A stretch of DNA of 38,617 nucleotides from Ignavibacteriota bacterium (GCA_003162635.1 PMNE01000019.1:7624-46240), one strand, 5' to 3'. Shown: positions 25,977 to 35,590, counted from the first letter of the stretch. Notes: a model not told the origin generated them from the sequence alone. Translations and numbers: made by a program.

Positions 25977-26005
25977 AGTATAAGGATTCCCCGGGTGTTT
26001 GTCAA
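25977..26005 (-). promoter_or_regulatory. Thr operon promoter, near-consensus sigma70
   Basis: On the minus strand, consensus TTGACA (26005-26000), exactly 17 bases, then TATACT (25982-25977). The predicted +1 is about 25969-25971, at the first base of the leader peptide ATG or one to two before it. Confidence 0.85.
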
Positions 26006-26015
26006 CAAAAATACG

Positions 26016-26148
26016 TCAGATGAGAAGAATCCCTTTCCTTTTCTCAGAGAAAGGGGGATTGAGCCCTGCAGCCCGCTGAGACAGGGCTTCTGGCCCCCTC
26101 CCCGCTGTGAAGGAGACGCGGGAAAAGGGGTCAATTCGCGCGGAAGAA
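26016..26148. other. Hairpin-rich spacer between the phosphatase gene and the thr promoter
   Basis: On the minus strand, after the phosphatase stop, two hairpins can form. One is AGCCCTG/CAGGGCT (26094-26068), the other CCCTTTC/GAAAGGG (26057-26033). Neither has a clean T-run, but either may end or process the upstream transcript before the thr promoter. Confidence 0.35.
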
Positions 26149-27015
26149 TCAAGCGGGACGTTGCAGGGGAAACACCGGGCAACCGAATTCACTTTCCACC
26201 GAACGGCCCGCATTCAAGGACCTGATGAGTTCGTCATGGAGCGCCGGACCGGAGGATGTGAGAAGGCTTCCTCCAAAGACGACATTGTGCCTCTCCCCTT
26301 CCAGGGTTGTCACAACGCCCCCCGCTTCTTCAACACAGGGGACGATCGCTGCGGAATCCCATGGGCGCATGACGGTATCGATGGCTGCGCTGGCATCCCC
26401 GCGGCAGACCACGGCATGCTGCACACAATCACCATAGAACTTGAACTTCTGCGCGGCCCGCACAATGCCTCCTAAACGATATCCCCCCTTTGCACCTTCC
26501 ATCTCGGATCGCTGGATCCCTGAGGCAAGCACCGTCGCGTGTCGAAGCGATGCGCAAGGCATAACCCGCAAGCGGACCGGCGACGAGGAGCCGGTGATGG
26601 ACCAGCAACCGTGTCCTTTTGCGGCGCAGATGGTTTCCCCAAATCCAGGAAGGTGAATGACCCCGAGTACGGGTTCGCCGTCCTCCAAAAGGGCGACAAG
26701 GTTTCCGAATAAAGGAGTCCCCATCGCATACCAGGCCGTCCCATCGATCGGATCAAGAACCCACAACAACCCGCTGTCGGCCGCCTCTGCTTCCCCGAAT
26801 TCCTCCCCGAGGATGCCATGGGAAGGATAACGGCGCGCGATCATCGTCCGCATCAACGACTCTGCCTCCCTATCGGCGTCGGTCACCTCGCTCCCGTCGT
26901 CTTTCCTGGCCACCCGCACTCCATTCTGTTGCTGAAGAACGAGCCGTCCCGCCGATGTCGCGACACAGAGTGCGAAGTCGAGATACTCCTTCAGCGCCGT
27001 CTTCGTCAGCATCAA
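26149..27015 (-). CDS. Inositol-monophosphatase-family phosphatase (histidinol-phosphatase HisN-like)
   Basis: 288 residues. Metal-binding motifs of the family are present: GEEFG at 70-74, LDPIDGTAWYAMGTPLFGN (87-105), and the C-terminal PWDSAAIVPCVEEAGG. These Mg-dependent, Li-sensitive enzymes dephosphorylate myo-inositol phosphate, histidinol phosphate or 3'-phosphoadenosine nucleotides. The combination YAMGTPLFGN with RPWDSAAI most resembles the HisN-type histidinol-phosphatases, but I cannot settle the substrate. The ATG overlaps the stop of the upstream TPR gene by 4 bases (27012-27015). No other his genes are seen. Confidence 0.88.
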   Translation of the reverse strand: MMLTKTALKEYLDFALCVATSAGRLVLQQQNGVRVARKDDGSEVTDADREAESLMRTMIARRYPSHGILGEEFGEAEAADSGLLWVLDPIDGTAWYAMGTPLFGNLVALLEDGEPVLGVIHLPGFGETICAAKGHGCWSITGSSSPVRLRVMPCASLRHATVLASGIQRSEMEGAKGGYRLGGIVRAAQKFKFYGDCVQHAVVCRGDASAAIDTVMRPWDSAAIVPCVEEAGGVVTTLEGERHNVVFGGSLLTSSGPALHDELIRSLNAGRSVESEFGCPVFPLQRPA

Positions 27016-27752
27016 TCCTCCTTCTCCATTGTTTCCAGCCAGTGCTGCGCGTTTTTTTGTCTTCGGGGATCGGAAGCAAGAACCGGCTGCAAAGAGACGG
27101 TCTTCTCATACTCGACACGTGCCTCTGCCGTCCGGTCGCGGAGACGGTAGAGCGTCGCAAGTTCGTAGTGATGCCGGATCACGTCGGGTGCAAGAGCAAT
27201 CGCCTTCAGGAGCGCCGCTTCCGCCTCATCGTAGCCCCCGTCAGGGAGGCGGCCGAGGAACATCCGTGCGAGCTGCCGCTCGATCCAACTCACGTTCCCC
27301 AGATTCATGTAAAACGTTCCCAAAATCGAGTAAGCGACATCGTCGCGGGGGTTGATCGCGATGGCCTTCTCAAGCTGATCCTTGATCTCGGTGCAGAGCT
27401 GGACCTTCGACTTGCTTCCTTCATACATTGCAATGCTTCCGAGCGAGGCCGCGAGCCACGTATGTCCCTCTCCTTGCGAAGAATCCAACCGGACGCTTAT
27501 GCGCGCTTCTTCCACGGCCAGACGGTACAAACCCTCTCTCTGATCCTTCTCGGCAACATCACCCTGGCAGATGTGGACGCGCGCATAACGCCAGAAGATC
27601 TTTGCCGAGTCGGCAGTGGCGCGGAGGGTGGAATCGTACGCAGCGATCGCGGCGGGATATCTTCCTTCCGCGAATTCCATGTCTCCTGGGGGAAGCGGCG
27701 ATCCTCCCGCAAAAGGATTCGCCAAAAGGGCCATAACAATGAGCAGGGTCAT
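27012..27752 (-). CDS. Exported TPR protein, RMDN-like
   Basis: 246 residues from the ATG at 27752. Residues 1-17 look like a signal peptide (MTLLIVMALLANPFAGG). Helical repeats follow: FAEGRYPAAIAAYDSTLRA, VKLQ-type TPR near the middle, and a family block KDQLEKAIAINPRDDVAYSILGTFYMNLGNVSWIERQLARMFLG. That block closely resembles the regulator-of-microtubule-dynamics (RMDN/FAM82) TPR family, which has many bacterial members of unknown role. It is translationally coupled to the phosphatase gene after it. The Shine-Dalgarno is weak, and an in-frame Met six codons later is possible. Confidence 0.78.
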   Translation of the reverse strand: MTLLIVMALLANPFAGGSPLPPGDMEFAEGRYPAAIAAYDSTLRATADSAKIFWRYARVHICQGDVAEKDQREGLYRLAVEEARISVRLDSSQGEGHTWLAASLGSIAMYEGSKSKVQLCTEIKDQLEKAIAINPRDDVAYSILGTFYMNLGNVSWIERQLARMFLGRLPDGGYDEAEAALLKAIALAPDVIRHHYELATLYRLRDRTAEARVEYEKTVSLQPVLASDPRRQKNAQHWLETMEKED

Positions 27753-27982
27753 CTTCGCACCGTGGTTGTGGGGCGCTGGAACGGGAGGAAAGGCGTGATT
27801 TCCCGTAGGGGGTGTCACTGGTGCGATTCCGGCCCGTTCAGCACATGAAGCAGGATACCGCTTTTTATATTCAAATGAGAGTTCACCTCTGTTTACTGAG
27901 ATTCCCGGGTATCCGCGTACCGTAACTCAAGGCGCTGTCCCCCCTTTCGCGTCGTCAGAGTATACGATTCTGATGTTACCCT

Positions 27983-27999
27983 GCGGTTAAACCGCGGTT
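27983..27999. repeat. Overlapping palindromes
   Basis: GCGGTTAAACCGC (27983-27995) is a perfect 6+1+6 palindrome, and AACCGCGGTT (27990-27999) overlaps it. Together they form GCGGTT direct repeats on both strands. Possible operator in the divergent control region. Confidence 0.45.
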
Positions 28000-28053
28000 A
28001 TGAAATTGTTAACTCGGGAGGAGACAGGGGGCAGGACAACTATTCCCTCCTTT

Positions 28054-28088
28054 TGATCCAAAAAATTTTCTACATTGATTTTGGATCA
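28054..28088. promoter_or_regulatory. Inverted repeat, possible operator of the sugar oxidoreductase gene
   Basis: TGATCCAAAA (28054-28063) and TTTTGGATCA (28079-28088) are perfect 10-base arms 15 bases apart. A TACATT that could serve as a -10 lies between them at 28071-28076. It lies about 60 bases before the oxidoreductase ATG. Confidence 0.5.
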
Positions 28089-28094
28089 GCTTTC

Positions 28095-28105
28095 GGGGGG
28101 GGGGG
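28095..28105 (+). repeat. Homopolymer run of eleven G
   Basis: An unbroken G11 tract lies 42 bases before the oxidoreductase start, in its presumed 5' leader. It could vary in length by slippage or mark an assembly-sensitive site. Confidence 0.6.
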
Positions 28106-28147
28106 AGGTCAAGGCGAGGAACAACGCGTGAACCACCGGAGAGTATC

Positions 28148-29146
28148 ATGGAGAAGAAAATACGGTGGGGGATCCTCGGCACAGGATGGATCGCAGAAAA
28201 GATGGTCGCTGCCCTTTCGACTGTCAATGACGCGACACTGGTGGCCGTCGGGTCCAGAACAACAGAGAAGGCAAACGAGTTTGCGCGCAGGCATCGCGTG
28301 GAGACCGCGTATGGATCGTACGAGGAGCTGGCCGCTGATCCTCGCGTGGACGTCGTGTACGTCGCCACTCCTCACCCCTCTCACTGCGCGAACACGCTCA
28401 TGTGTCTCAGGAACGGCAAAGCGGTCCTGTGTGAGAAGCCGTTTGCCATGAATGAAAGGGAAGTGCTGCAGATGATCTCTACGGCGCGGGAACACAATGT
28501 GTTCCTGATGGAGGCATTCTGGACCCGCTTCCTCCCCTCTATTGACAAGGTCCTTAATCTGATCGCCTCGGGCGTTTTAGGCCAGCTCCGCCACATCAAA
28601 TCCGACCATGCCGCGTTTCGGCCATTTGACCCGAACCACCGGGCGTTCAACAAAGCCCTCGGCGGAGGCTCCCTCCTTGATATTGGCATCTACCCCGTAT
28701 TCCTGACCCTTCTCCTCTGGGGGGAGCCCGACCAGATCGACGCTGTCCCCCACATCGGTCCAACAGGCGTGGACGAGAGCTTGGCTCTTACATTCAAATA
28801 CGACGACGGGCGGATAGCAACGCTCTTTTCGAGTTTCACAGTCGACTCAACCGTCGAAACGCACATCTGCGGGACCGGGGGAAGATTGAAACTGAACCGT
28901 TGGTGGTTTTGTCCCGTTCCGATCGAACTGGCGAAGGGGGACAACCCACCTGAGACGATACATTTCGACTATGTCGGCAACGGGTACAACTACGAGGTGG
29001 AGGAGGTCGTACGGTGCCTTCGTGCGGGAAAGAAGGAAAGTGACATTTTGCCGCTCGATTTTAGTCTTCGCCTCATCAGACTTCTGGACAGAATCAGGAA
29101 GCAAATGGGATTGACCTATGAGGCGGATTTGCAGGGCGGGATGTGA
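28148..29146 (+). CDS. Gfo/Idh/MocA family NAD(P)-dependent oxidoreductase
   Basis: 332 residues. The Rossmann motif GILGTGWIAEKMV is at residues 8-20; the cofactor/catalytic motif CEKPFAMN places the conserved Lys at 97. GGGSLLDIGIYPVFLTLLLWGEP carries the conserved Asp and Tyr of the substrate domain. Members oxidise or reduce sugars, inositols and related polyols. The nearest described relatives by pattern are the dihydrodiol-dehydrogenase-type (D-xylose dehydrogenase-like) enzymes. GGAG lies 6 bases upstream. A GPH sugar symporter follows 170 bases later, so the pair probably imports and oxidises one sugar or glycoside. Confidence 0.9.
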   Translation: MEKKIRWGILGTGWIAEKMVAALSTVNDATLVAVGSRTTEKANEFARRHRVETAYGSYEELAADPRVDVVYVATPHPSHCANTLMCLRNGKAVLCEKPFAMNEREVLQMISTAREHNVFLMEAFWTRFLPSIDKVLNLIASGVLGQLRHIKSDHAAFRPFDPNHRAFNKALGGGSLLDIGIYPVFLTLLLWGEPDQIDAVPHIGPTGVDESLALTFKYDDGRIATLFSSFTVDSTVETHICGTGGRLKLNRWWFCPVPIELAKGDNPPETIHFDYVGNGYNYEVEEVVRCLRAGKKESDILPLDFSLRLIRLLDRIRKQMGLTYEADLQGGM

Positions 29147-29214
29147 TGCATCGCGCCCAGGACGCGCCGATATCGTGAAGGCACGGCATCGTCGATTGGC
29201 ATCTGCTGCCGGAC

Positions 29215-29237
29215 GGAAACTTGAACCACAAGTTTCC
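29215..29237. promoter_or_regulatory. Perfect inverted repeat upstream of the symporter gene
   Basis: GGAAACTTG (29215-29223), spacer AACCA, CAAGTTTCC (29229-29237). It lies 80 bases before the symporter ATG. No T-run follows, so an operator is favoured over a terminator. Confidence 0.45.
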
Positions 29238-29316
29238 TTGTACTCACTAGAATTCACCTTTCGTTCTCTCCGGAATTCACTCCATACCATCTACCAACCG
29301 CGCGAGGATACTACTC

Positions 29317-31101
29317 ATGCAGCCCCTGAAACTCAGTGAAAAGATCGGTTACGGCTTCGGCGATGCCGCCTCGTCGATGTTCTGGAAGCTGTTCGGCATG
29401 TACCTCATGTTCTTCTATACCGATATCTTCGGCATCCCGGCTGCTGTCGTAGGGACCATGCTCCTGATAACCCGCGTTGGTGATGCCGCTTTCGATCCGC
29501 TTGTCGGGATCCTCGGCGACCGTACCAATACACGCTGGGGAAAATTCAGACCATATCTCTTGTGGATGGCGCTGCCTATCGGCATCATCGTCATCCTGAC
29601 CTTCACCACGCCAAACATGAGCATCGGCGGGAAGATCGTCTATGCGTACATCACGTACTCACTGATGATGATCTTCTATTCCCTGATCAATGTCCCGTAT
29701 GCCTCTCTCATGGGTGTGATGACCGACGATGGCAAACAGAGAACAACCCTCGCAACGTATCGTTTTATTTTTGCCTTCGGCGGCAGTTTCCTGGTGCTGG
29801 GCATTTTCCAGCCCCTTTTCGACGGGTTCGGGACGAGGACCTTCAATGAATTCACTTCCGCGAAGACCGTTGAAGTTGCGGATACGCTGGCAAAGACGAC
29901 AAGCAGGATAACGGTCTGGGATGGCACAGCACAGGATCCGGCTCTCACGAATCCCATCGACTCGCTCCTCTTTATCACCGCGAAAGTGAACGCCGGCTCC
30001 CAGGACGCCTTTAGTCTTGGCGTGCTGAACACGAAAACCAACCAGTACGACGGCTTCACCTTCGCCCAAGGGAAAGACACTCTGGGGTTGTTGCGTACGG
30101 GCGCCACCTGCGACGTGAAGATGAGATTGGACCGGATCGCCACCAAAGAGAACCTGGCGCATCTTGCCGACCTGAAGTTCGCCGGCAAGGGTATCGACGG
30201 GCATTCCATCACGATCCACAACGCTGCGTTCAAAGAGATTGACTACCGCTCCGGGACACAAAAGGCGGTGGTGGTGGTTGCGATCCTGGCAGTGATCTTC
30301 TTCCTGCTCACGTTCGCCCTGACGCGGGAAAAAGTAAAACCGACCGAGGTGAAGACTTCACTGAAGGACGATCTGAAAGACCTCAGCAAGAACGGCCCGT
30401 GGTTTATCCTCCTCGGAGCGGGCATCTCAACGATCTTCTTCAACACGATCCGCGATGGCGCCGCAGTCTACTACTTCATGTACTATTTCAAGGGGATGAA
30501 CAATATCCAGTTCAGTTCGTCCATGGTTCTTGCCATCAGCACTATTTACCTGCTCCTCGGACAAGCGGCAAACATTGTCGGCGTTGTGCTGGCAAAGCCC
30601 GTGTCCGACAAGATCGGCAAGAAGAACACATTCCTGATTGCCATGGTGAATGCCGCGATCCTGAGTGTTATTTTCTTCTTCCTGGACAGGACCAATATTG
30701 CAATGATACTCGTGCTCCAGGGCCTGATCAGCATTCATGCCGGCATCATCTTCCCGTTGGTCTGGTCGATGTATGCCGATTCGGCTGATTATTCCGAATG
30801 GAAAAACGGGCGTCGGGCCACAGGATTGGTCTTCTCCGCCGCATCCATGTCGCAAAAGTTTGGAGCTTCCATTGGTATCGCGCTGGTAGGTTGGATCCTG
30901 GCAATTTACGGCTACCAGGCAAACATGGAACAGTCTGCAGCGACACAAAATGGTATTCGCATGATGCTGAGCATTTACCCCGCCCTGGGGGCCTTGCTTG
31001 CAGCAGCTTTCATGTTTGTCTACCCGCTGAAAGAATCGGTTCTCGAAAAGATCAGCCATGAGCTGTCTGTGTTCCGTTCGACCGGCAAGAAGTCCGAATA
31101 A
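29317..31101 (+). CDS. GPH-family (MelB-type) sugar:cation symporter with periplasmic insert
   Basis: 594 residues; ordinary family members have about 450-500. The N-terminal KIGYGFGDAASSMFWKLF and the cation-site region VGDAAFDPLVGILGDRTNTRWGKFRPY are signature GPH/MelB motifs. Twelve membrane segments can be placed: TM1-5 within 15-170, then TM6 at about 315-335, and TM7-12 after 370. Residues about 172-312 form a soluble, beta-rich insert between TM5 and TM6, which the standard topology places in the periplasm. The family co-transports glycosides, pentosides or hexuronides with Na+, H+ or Li+. It is followed 21 bases later by a secreted GlcG-like protein gene. Substrate unknown. Confidence 0.93.
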   Translation: MQPLKLSEKIGYGFGDAASSMFWKLFGMYLMFFYTDIFGIPAAVVGTMLLITRVGDAAFDPLVGILGDRTNTRWGKFRPYLLWMALPIGIIVILTFTTPNMSIGGKIVYAYITYSLMMIFYSLINVPYASLMGVMTDDGKQRTTLATYRFIFAFGGSFLVLGIFQPLFDGFGTRTFNEFTSAKTVEVADTLAKTTSRITVWDGTAQDPALTNPIDSLLFITAKVNAGSQDAFSLGVLNTKTNQYDGFTFAQGKDTLGLLRTGATCDVKMRLDRIATKENLAHLADLKFAGKGIDGHSITIHNAAFKEIDYRSGTQKAVVVVAILAVIFFLLTFALTREKVKPTEVKTSLKDDLKDLSKNGPWFILLGAGISTIFFNTIRDGAAVYYFMYYFKGMNNIQFSSSMVLAISTIYLLLGQAANIVGVVLAKPVSDKIGKKNTFLIAMVNAAILSVIFFFLDRTNIAMILVLQGLISIHAGIIFPLVWSMYADSADYSEWKNGRRATGLVFSAASMSQKFGASIGIALVGWILAIYGYQANMEQSAATQNGIRMMLSIYPALGALLAAAFMFVYPLKESVLEKISHELSVFRSTGKKSE

Positions 31102-31122
31102 ATGTGAAAGGAGAGAGAAAAT

Positions 31123-31761
31123 ATGTTTCGCAGAGATGTTCTGGCGATGACTCTTCCGGCTTTGTTCATGACCGCCGTCTGCAGTCAGGCGGCTGATTCC
31201 GCCTCACAGGACAGCACATCCGCCGCCAGTGTGAAAACCGGAAGCGTTGCTGTGAATCTGGTGACAATGGGGAATCCGGATAAGCCCTTGAGCGCAATTG
31301 TCCGTGACACCACGAGAAGCACAACAATCGAGGGTACATCCATGGAACATTTCGAGGTTGCTGCAGGAAAGATGATCACTGCAATGGAAGATCATGCGAG
31401 AAAACTCGGGGTAAAAGGAGTGATCGTGGTCGCAAGCATGGATGATGCCGGCTTTTCATGGGTATCCCGCATGAAAGCTGTGGATGCCATAAAGAAAATC
31501 TCCGAACAACAGGAGAAACCGGAGTATCCCGGCTATAACTTTATCGGGATTGCGTACTCCAAAGCGGCAGAAATGGCTGATACGAAGTTGAACAGCGGCA
31601 GCAAGGTACGGGCAGCATATCAGGGAGAATTTGGCTATTCCGGCGGCATGATAAAGAAGGTTTCGTCCGGGTATATTCTCACGGTCTTTAGCGGTGCCAC
31701 CAGTGAACAGGATTTCGAGATAGCCAAAGTGGGGATGGATGCATATCAGACGGGCGAATGA
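31123..31761 (+). CDS. Exported GlcG/HbpS-like (DUF336) protein
   Basis: 212 residues. It has a signal peptide (residues 1-23, ending SQAA) and AAGGAG 9 bases before the ATG. The core AAGKMITAMEDHARKLGVKGVIVVASMDDAGFSWVSRM and the C-terminal GGMIKKVSSGYILTVFSGATSEQDFEIAKVGMDAY match the layout of the GlcG/HbpS fold: helix, beta-strand, then a final GATSEQDxEIAxxG motif. Some members bind heme or cobalamin; others are linked to glycolate or sugar operons. It probably belongs to the symporter transcript. Function unknown; family call is from pattern resemblance, so moderate. Confidence 0.65.
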   Translation: MFRRDVLAMTLPALFMTAVCSQAADSASQDSTSAASVKTGSVAVNLVTMGNPDKPLSAIVRDTTRSTTIEGTSMEHFEVAAGKMITAMEDHARKLGVKGVIVVASMDDAGFSWVSRMKAVDAIKKISEQQEKPEYPGYNFIGIAYSKAAEMADTKLNSGSKVRAAYQGEFGYSGGMIKKVSSGYILTVFSGATSEQDFEIAKVGMDAYQTGE

Positions 31762-32124
31762 TTTTTCGAAAGCCCAAGCGCACCGAGGTTGAGAAAAATC
31801 TCTGAAGCGCTTGCCGGGCATTCGTCCCCGCGTGTAACAAAAGACCACATCACTCCCGATGGTGGCAGTACGAAGAATGCCGCGGGGAAGATCGGAATGC
31901 CTTTGACGAACAAGAAGAATGAGACGGCGAAGGGGAAGAAAAGGCCTTGATTCCGACGCTTCGAATTCGTAGATTGATAAATCTAAGAAGGGCGAGCTTG
32001 CGAGCGCTGAAGCAACGAGGAGATGGCGGAGCTTCCAAGCAGATCTGCTAACATCTGCTGATGAGTTTATTCCACGTGCTTCGACGAAGCAATCGGAAAG
32101 TGGTAGAATTGAGTGGTTTTTGAG
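31762..32124. other. 363-base gene-free stretch before tRNA-Asp
   Basis: No coding frame with family resemblance. It contains a long-loop AAGCGC/GCGCTT pair (31775-31816) and a short TAGATT/AATCTA hairpin (31970-31985). A G/A-rich segment (GGGCGAGCTTGCGAGCGCTG, 31990-32009) looks like dispersed intergenic sequence. The tRNA promoter is not obvious. Confidence 0.5.
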
Positions 32125-32199
32125 GGGGCGGTAGCTCAGTTTGGTTAGAGCGCCTGCCTGTCACGCAGGAGGTCGCGAGTTCGACTCTCGTCCGCCCCG
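32125..32199 (+). tRNA. tRNA-Asp (GTC)
   Basis: 75 bases. The acceptor stem GGGGCGG/CCGCCCC pairs at 7 of 7 positions. The D arm is AGCTCAGTTTGGTTAGAGC. The anticodon stem CCTGC/GCAGG encloses CTGTCAC with anticodon GTC. The T arm GCGAG-TTCGACT-CTCGT is standard, with discriminator G at 32199. CCA is not encoded. Confidence 0.97.
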
Positions 32200-32206
32200 C
32201 AAGAAG

Positions 32207-32241
32207 TGCCCGGATCGATCTGGATTCGGGCATTTTCTTTT
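32207..32241 (+). terminator. Intrinsic terminator of tRNA-Asp
   Basis: TGCCCGGATC (32207-32216) pairs with GATTCGGGCA (32223-32232) with one G-T wobble and a 6-base loop. TTTTCTTTT follows. Confidence 0.85.
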
Positions 32242-32411
32242 CGGTGAGCGTCTTTCAATCGAGCAGGTGCCATCATTTCCGCATACTTCTTTCAACAGTT
32301 CTTTCAACACCTGGCTCGCCCAATGGGCTGTTGAACGCGGTGGATGATTCGGTTGCACTTCAGAGTAAAAATGTATCCGTAATCCCGTCTTTTGTGTACG
32401 TTCTTGAACTG

Positions 32412-32457
32412 TTGACTCTTTATATTGGTACCGTAGATTCTCACTCGTCGTACGAGT
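32412..32457 (+). promoter_or_regulatory. Promoter and palindromic operator of the aldo/keto reductase gene
   Basis: TTGACT (32412-32417), 16 bases, TAGATT (32434-32439). The palindrome ACTCGT-CGT-ACGAGT (32443-32457) covers the predicted +1, where a repressor would block transcription. The ATG is 28 bases downstream with AAGGA at 32474-32478. Confidence 0.5.
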
Positions 32458-32473
32458 AATCTGAACATCATAG

Positions 32474-33472
<999 letters not shown>

Positions 33473-33545
33473 TCGGGATTGCGGAGTTACAACAATATCG
33501 TTTTACGACGAAGAACAATCAGGGGAAGAGAGAAAGGAGTAAAAT

Positions 33546-33953
33546 ATGAGCACAACCAATCTTCGCAATAGTGTGATTTTTCCCATTGGAGAAAGACTCG
33601 AAAGCAAGAATTTCAACGGAAGTGCATGGCTCAAGATGCTTGCGCCTTCCGGCTCGGCCTGTCCCATCGGAAACGTGACTTTTGAGCCGGGATGCCGCAA
33701 CAGCTGGCATAAACACGCGGGCGGGCAGATTCTCCTTGTGACGGGCGGGAGAGGCTATTATCAGGAATGGGGAAAGCCGGCACAGGAGCTTCACGCAGGA
33801 GATGTTGTCGACATTCCTGCCGATATGAAGCACTGGCATGGTGCTGCCAAGGATAGTTGGTTTGTACACCTTGCCGTCGAGGTGAATCCCGAAAAAGGTC
33901 CGGCAACATGGTTGGAGCCAGTATCCGACGAAGACTACAACAAATTGAAATAA
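33546..33953 (+). CDS. Cupin-domain protein
   Basis: 135 residues making one cupin barrel. Motif 1 is TFEPGCRNSWHKHAGGQILLVTGGRGYY, with metal-ligand His residues in WHKH; motif 2 is GDVVDIPADMKHWHGAA. The N-terminal NFNGSAWLKMLAP and the C-terminal WLEPVSDEDYNKL match the small cupins commonly encoded beside carboxymuconolactone-decarboxylase-like genes. The AGGAG at about 33535-33539 supports the ATG. It ends 11 bases before the CMD-like gene, so the two are co-transcribed and may share a pathway or detoxification role. Activity unknown. Confidence 0.88.
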   Translation: MSTTNLRNSVIFPIGERLESKNFNGSAWLKMLAPSGSACPIGNVTFEPGCRNSWHKHAGGQILLVTGGRGYYQEWGKPAQELHAGDVVDIPADMKHWHGAAKDSWFVHLAVEVNPEKGPATWLEPVSDEDYNKLK

Positions 33954-33964
33954 GAGGCATGCCT

Positions 33965-34717
33965 ATGGCTATCAATGAAACAGCACAGAGCAATCACGAG
34001 GAACTTTTCCCAACTCACGAATCAACACTCAAGATCACCGATCCCGAATTTATTGAAGTGTTCGATAATTTCGCCTTTGACGAAGCGCTTTCCTTCGGAA
34101 ACCTTGATACAAGAACAAGGCTTATGGTGATATTAGCTTCACTTATTGCCCAGCAGGCACTGAGCGAGTACAGGGTCATGCTCGGCGGAGCACTGAACGT
34201 TGGCGTCACACCAGTTGAGGTGAAAGAAATTGTGTATCAGTCCGTACCGTATGTCGGCATTGCAAAAGTTCTGGATTTTCTTTATGCCACAAATGAGATA
34301 TTGCTGAGCAGAGGAATACAACTACCTTTAGAAGGTCAATCCACAACTTCACCGGAAACCCGGCATGAGAAGGGATTAGAATTGCAAAAACAGATCTTTG
34401 GTAAGATGATTGAGAACATGTATAACACGTCACCCAAAACGCAACTTCATATTCAAGAATACTTGTCGGCAAATTGTTTCGGTGACTACTACACGAGAAA
34501 AGGAGTGGATATAAAAACAAGGGAACTGCTGACTTTCGCCATGCTTCTCTCGATGGGTGGAGCTGAGCCGCAAGTAAAAGGACATATCCAAGGCAATGTG
34601 AATGTCGGAAACGATAAGAAAATGCTGCTGAGTGTGGTTACACAACTTTTGCCTTATATAGGATACCCAAGGACTTTGGGTGCAATAGCGTGTTTAAATG
34701 AAGTTATACCCGAGTAA
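33965..34717 (+). CDS. Carboxymuconolactone-decarboxylase-family protein, tandem domains
   Basis: 250 residues from ATG 33965. AAGAGG at 33952-33957 is 7 bases from this ATG but only 1 base from an ATG six bases upstream, so 33965 is chosen. Two CMD-like domains are visible: TRLMVILASLIAQQALSEYRVMLGGALNVGVTP (about 50-82) and TRELLTFAMLLSMGGAEPQVKGHIQG (about 176-201). The CxxC/CxxH pair of AhpD-type peroxidase members is absent from both, so a peroxidase role is unlikely. Codon use is clearly more AT-rich than most of the window, suggesting transfer. Exact reaction unknown. Confidence 0.88.
   Translation: MAINETAQSNHEELFPTHESTLKITDPEFIEVFDNFAFDEALSFGNLDTRTRLMVILASLIAQQALSEYRVMLGGALNVGVTPVEVKEIVYQSVPYVGIAKVLDFLYATNEILLSRGIQLPLEGQSTTSPETRHEKGLELQKQIFGKMIENMYNTSPKTQLHIQEYLSANCFGDYYTRKGVDIKTRELLTFAMLLSMGGAEPQVKGHIQGNVNVGNDKKMLLSVVTQLLPYIGYPRTLGAIACLNEVIPE

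Positions 34718-35590
<873 letters not shown>

Larger units (their letters stand above)
27753..28147. other. 395-base divergent control region
   Basis: This lies between the minus-strand TPR gene and the plus-strand oxidoreductase. It has no coding signal. It contains overlapping palindromes at 27983-27999, a 10-base inverted repeat at 28054-28088 and a run of eleven G at 28095-28105, listed separately. No clear -35/-10 pair was found for either gene. Confidence 0.6.
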
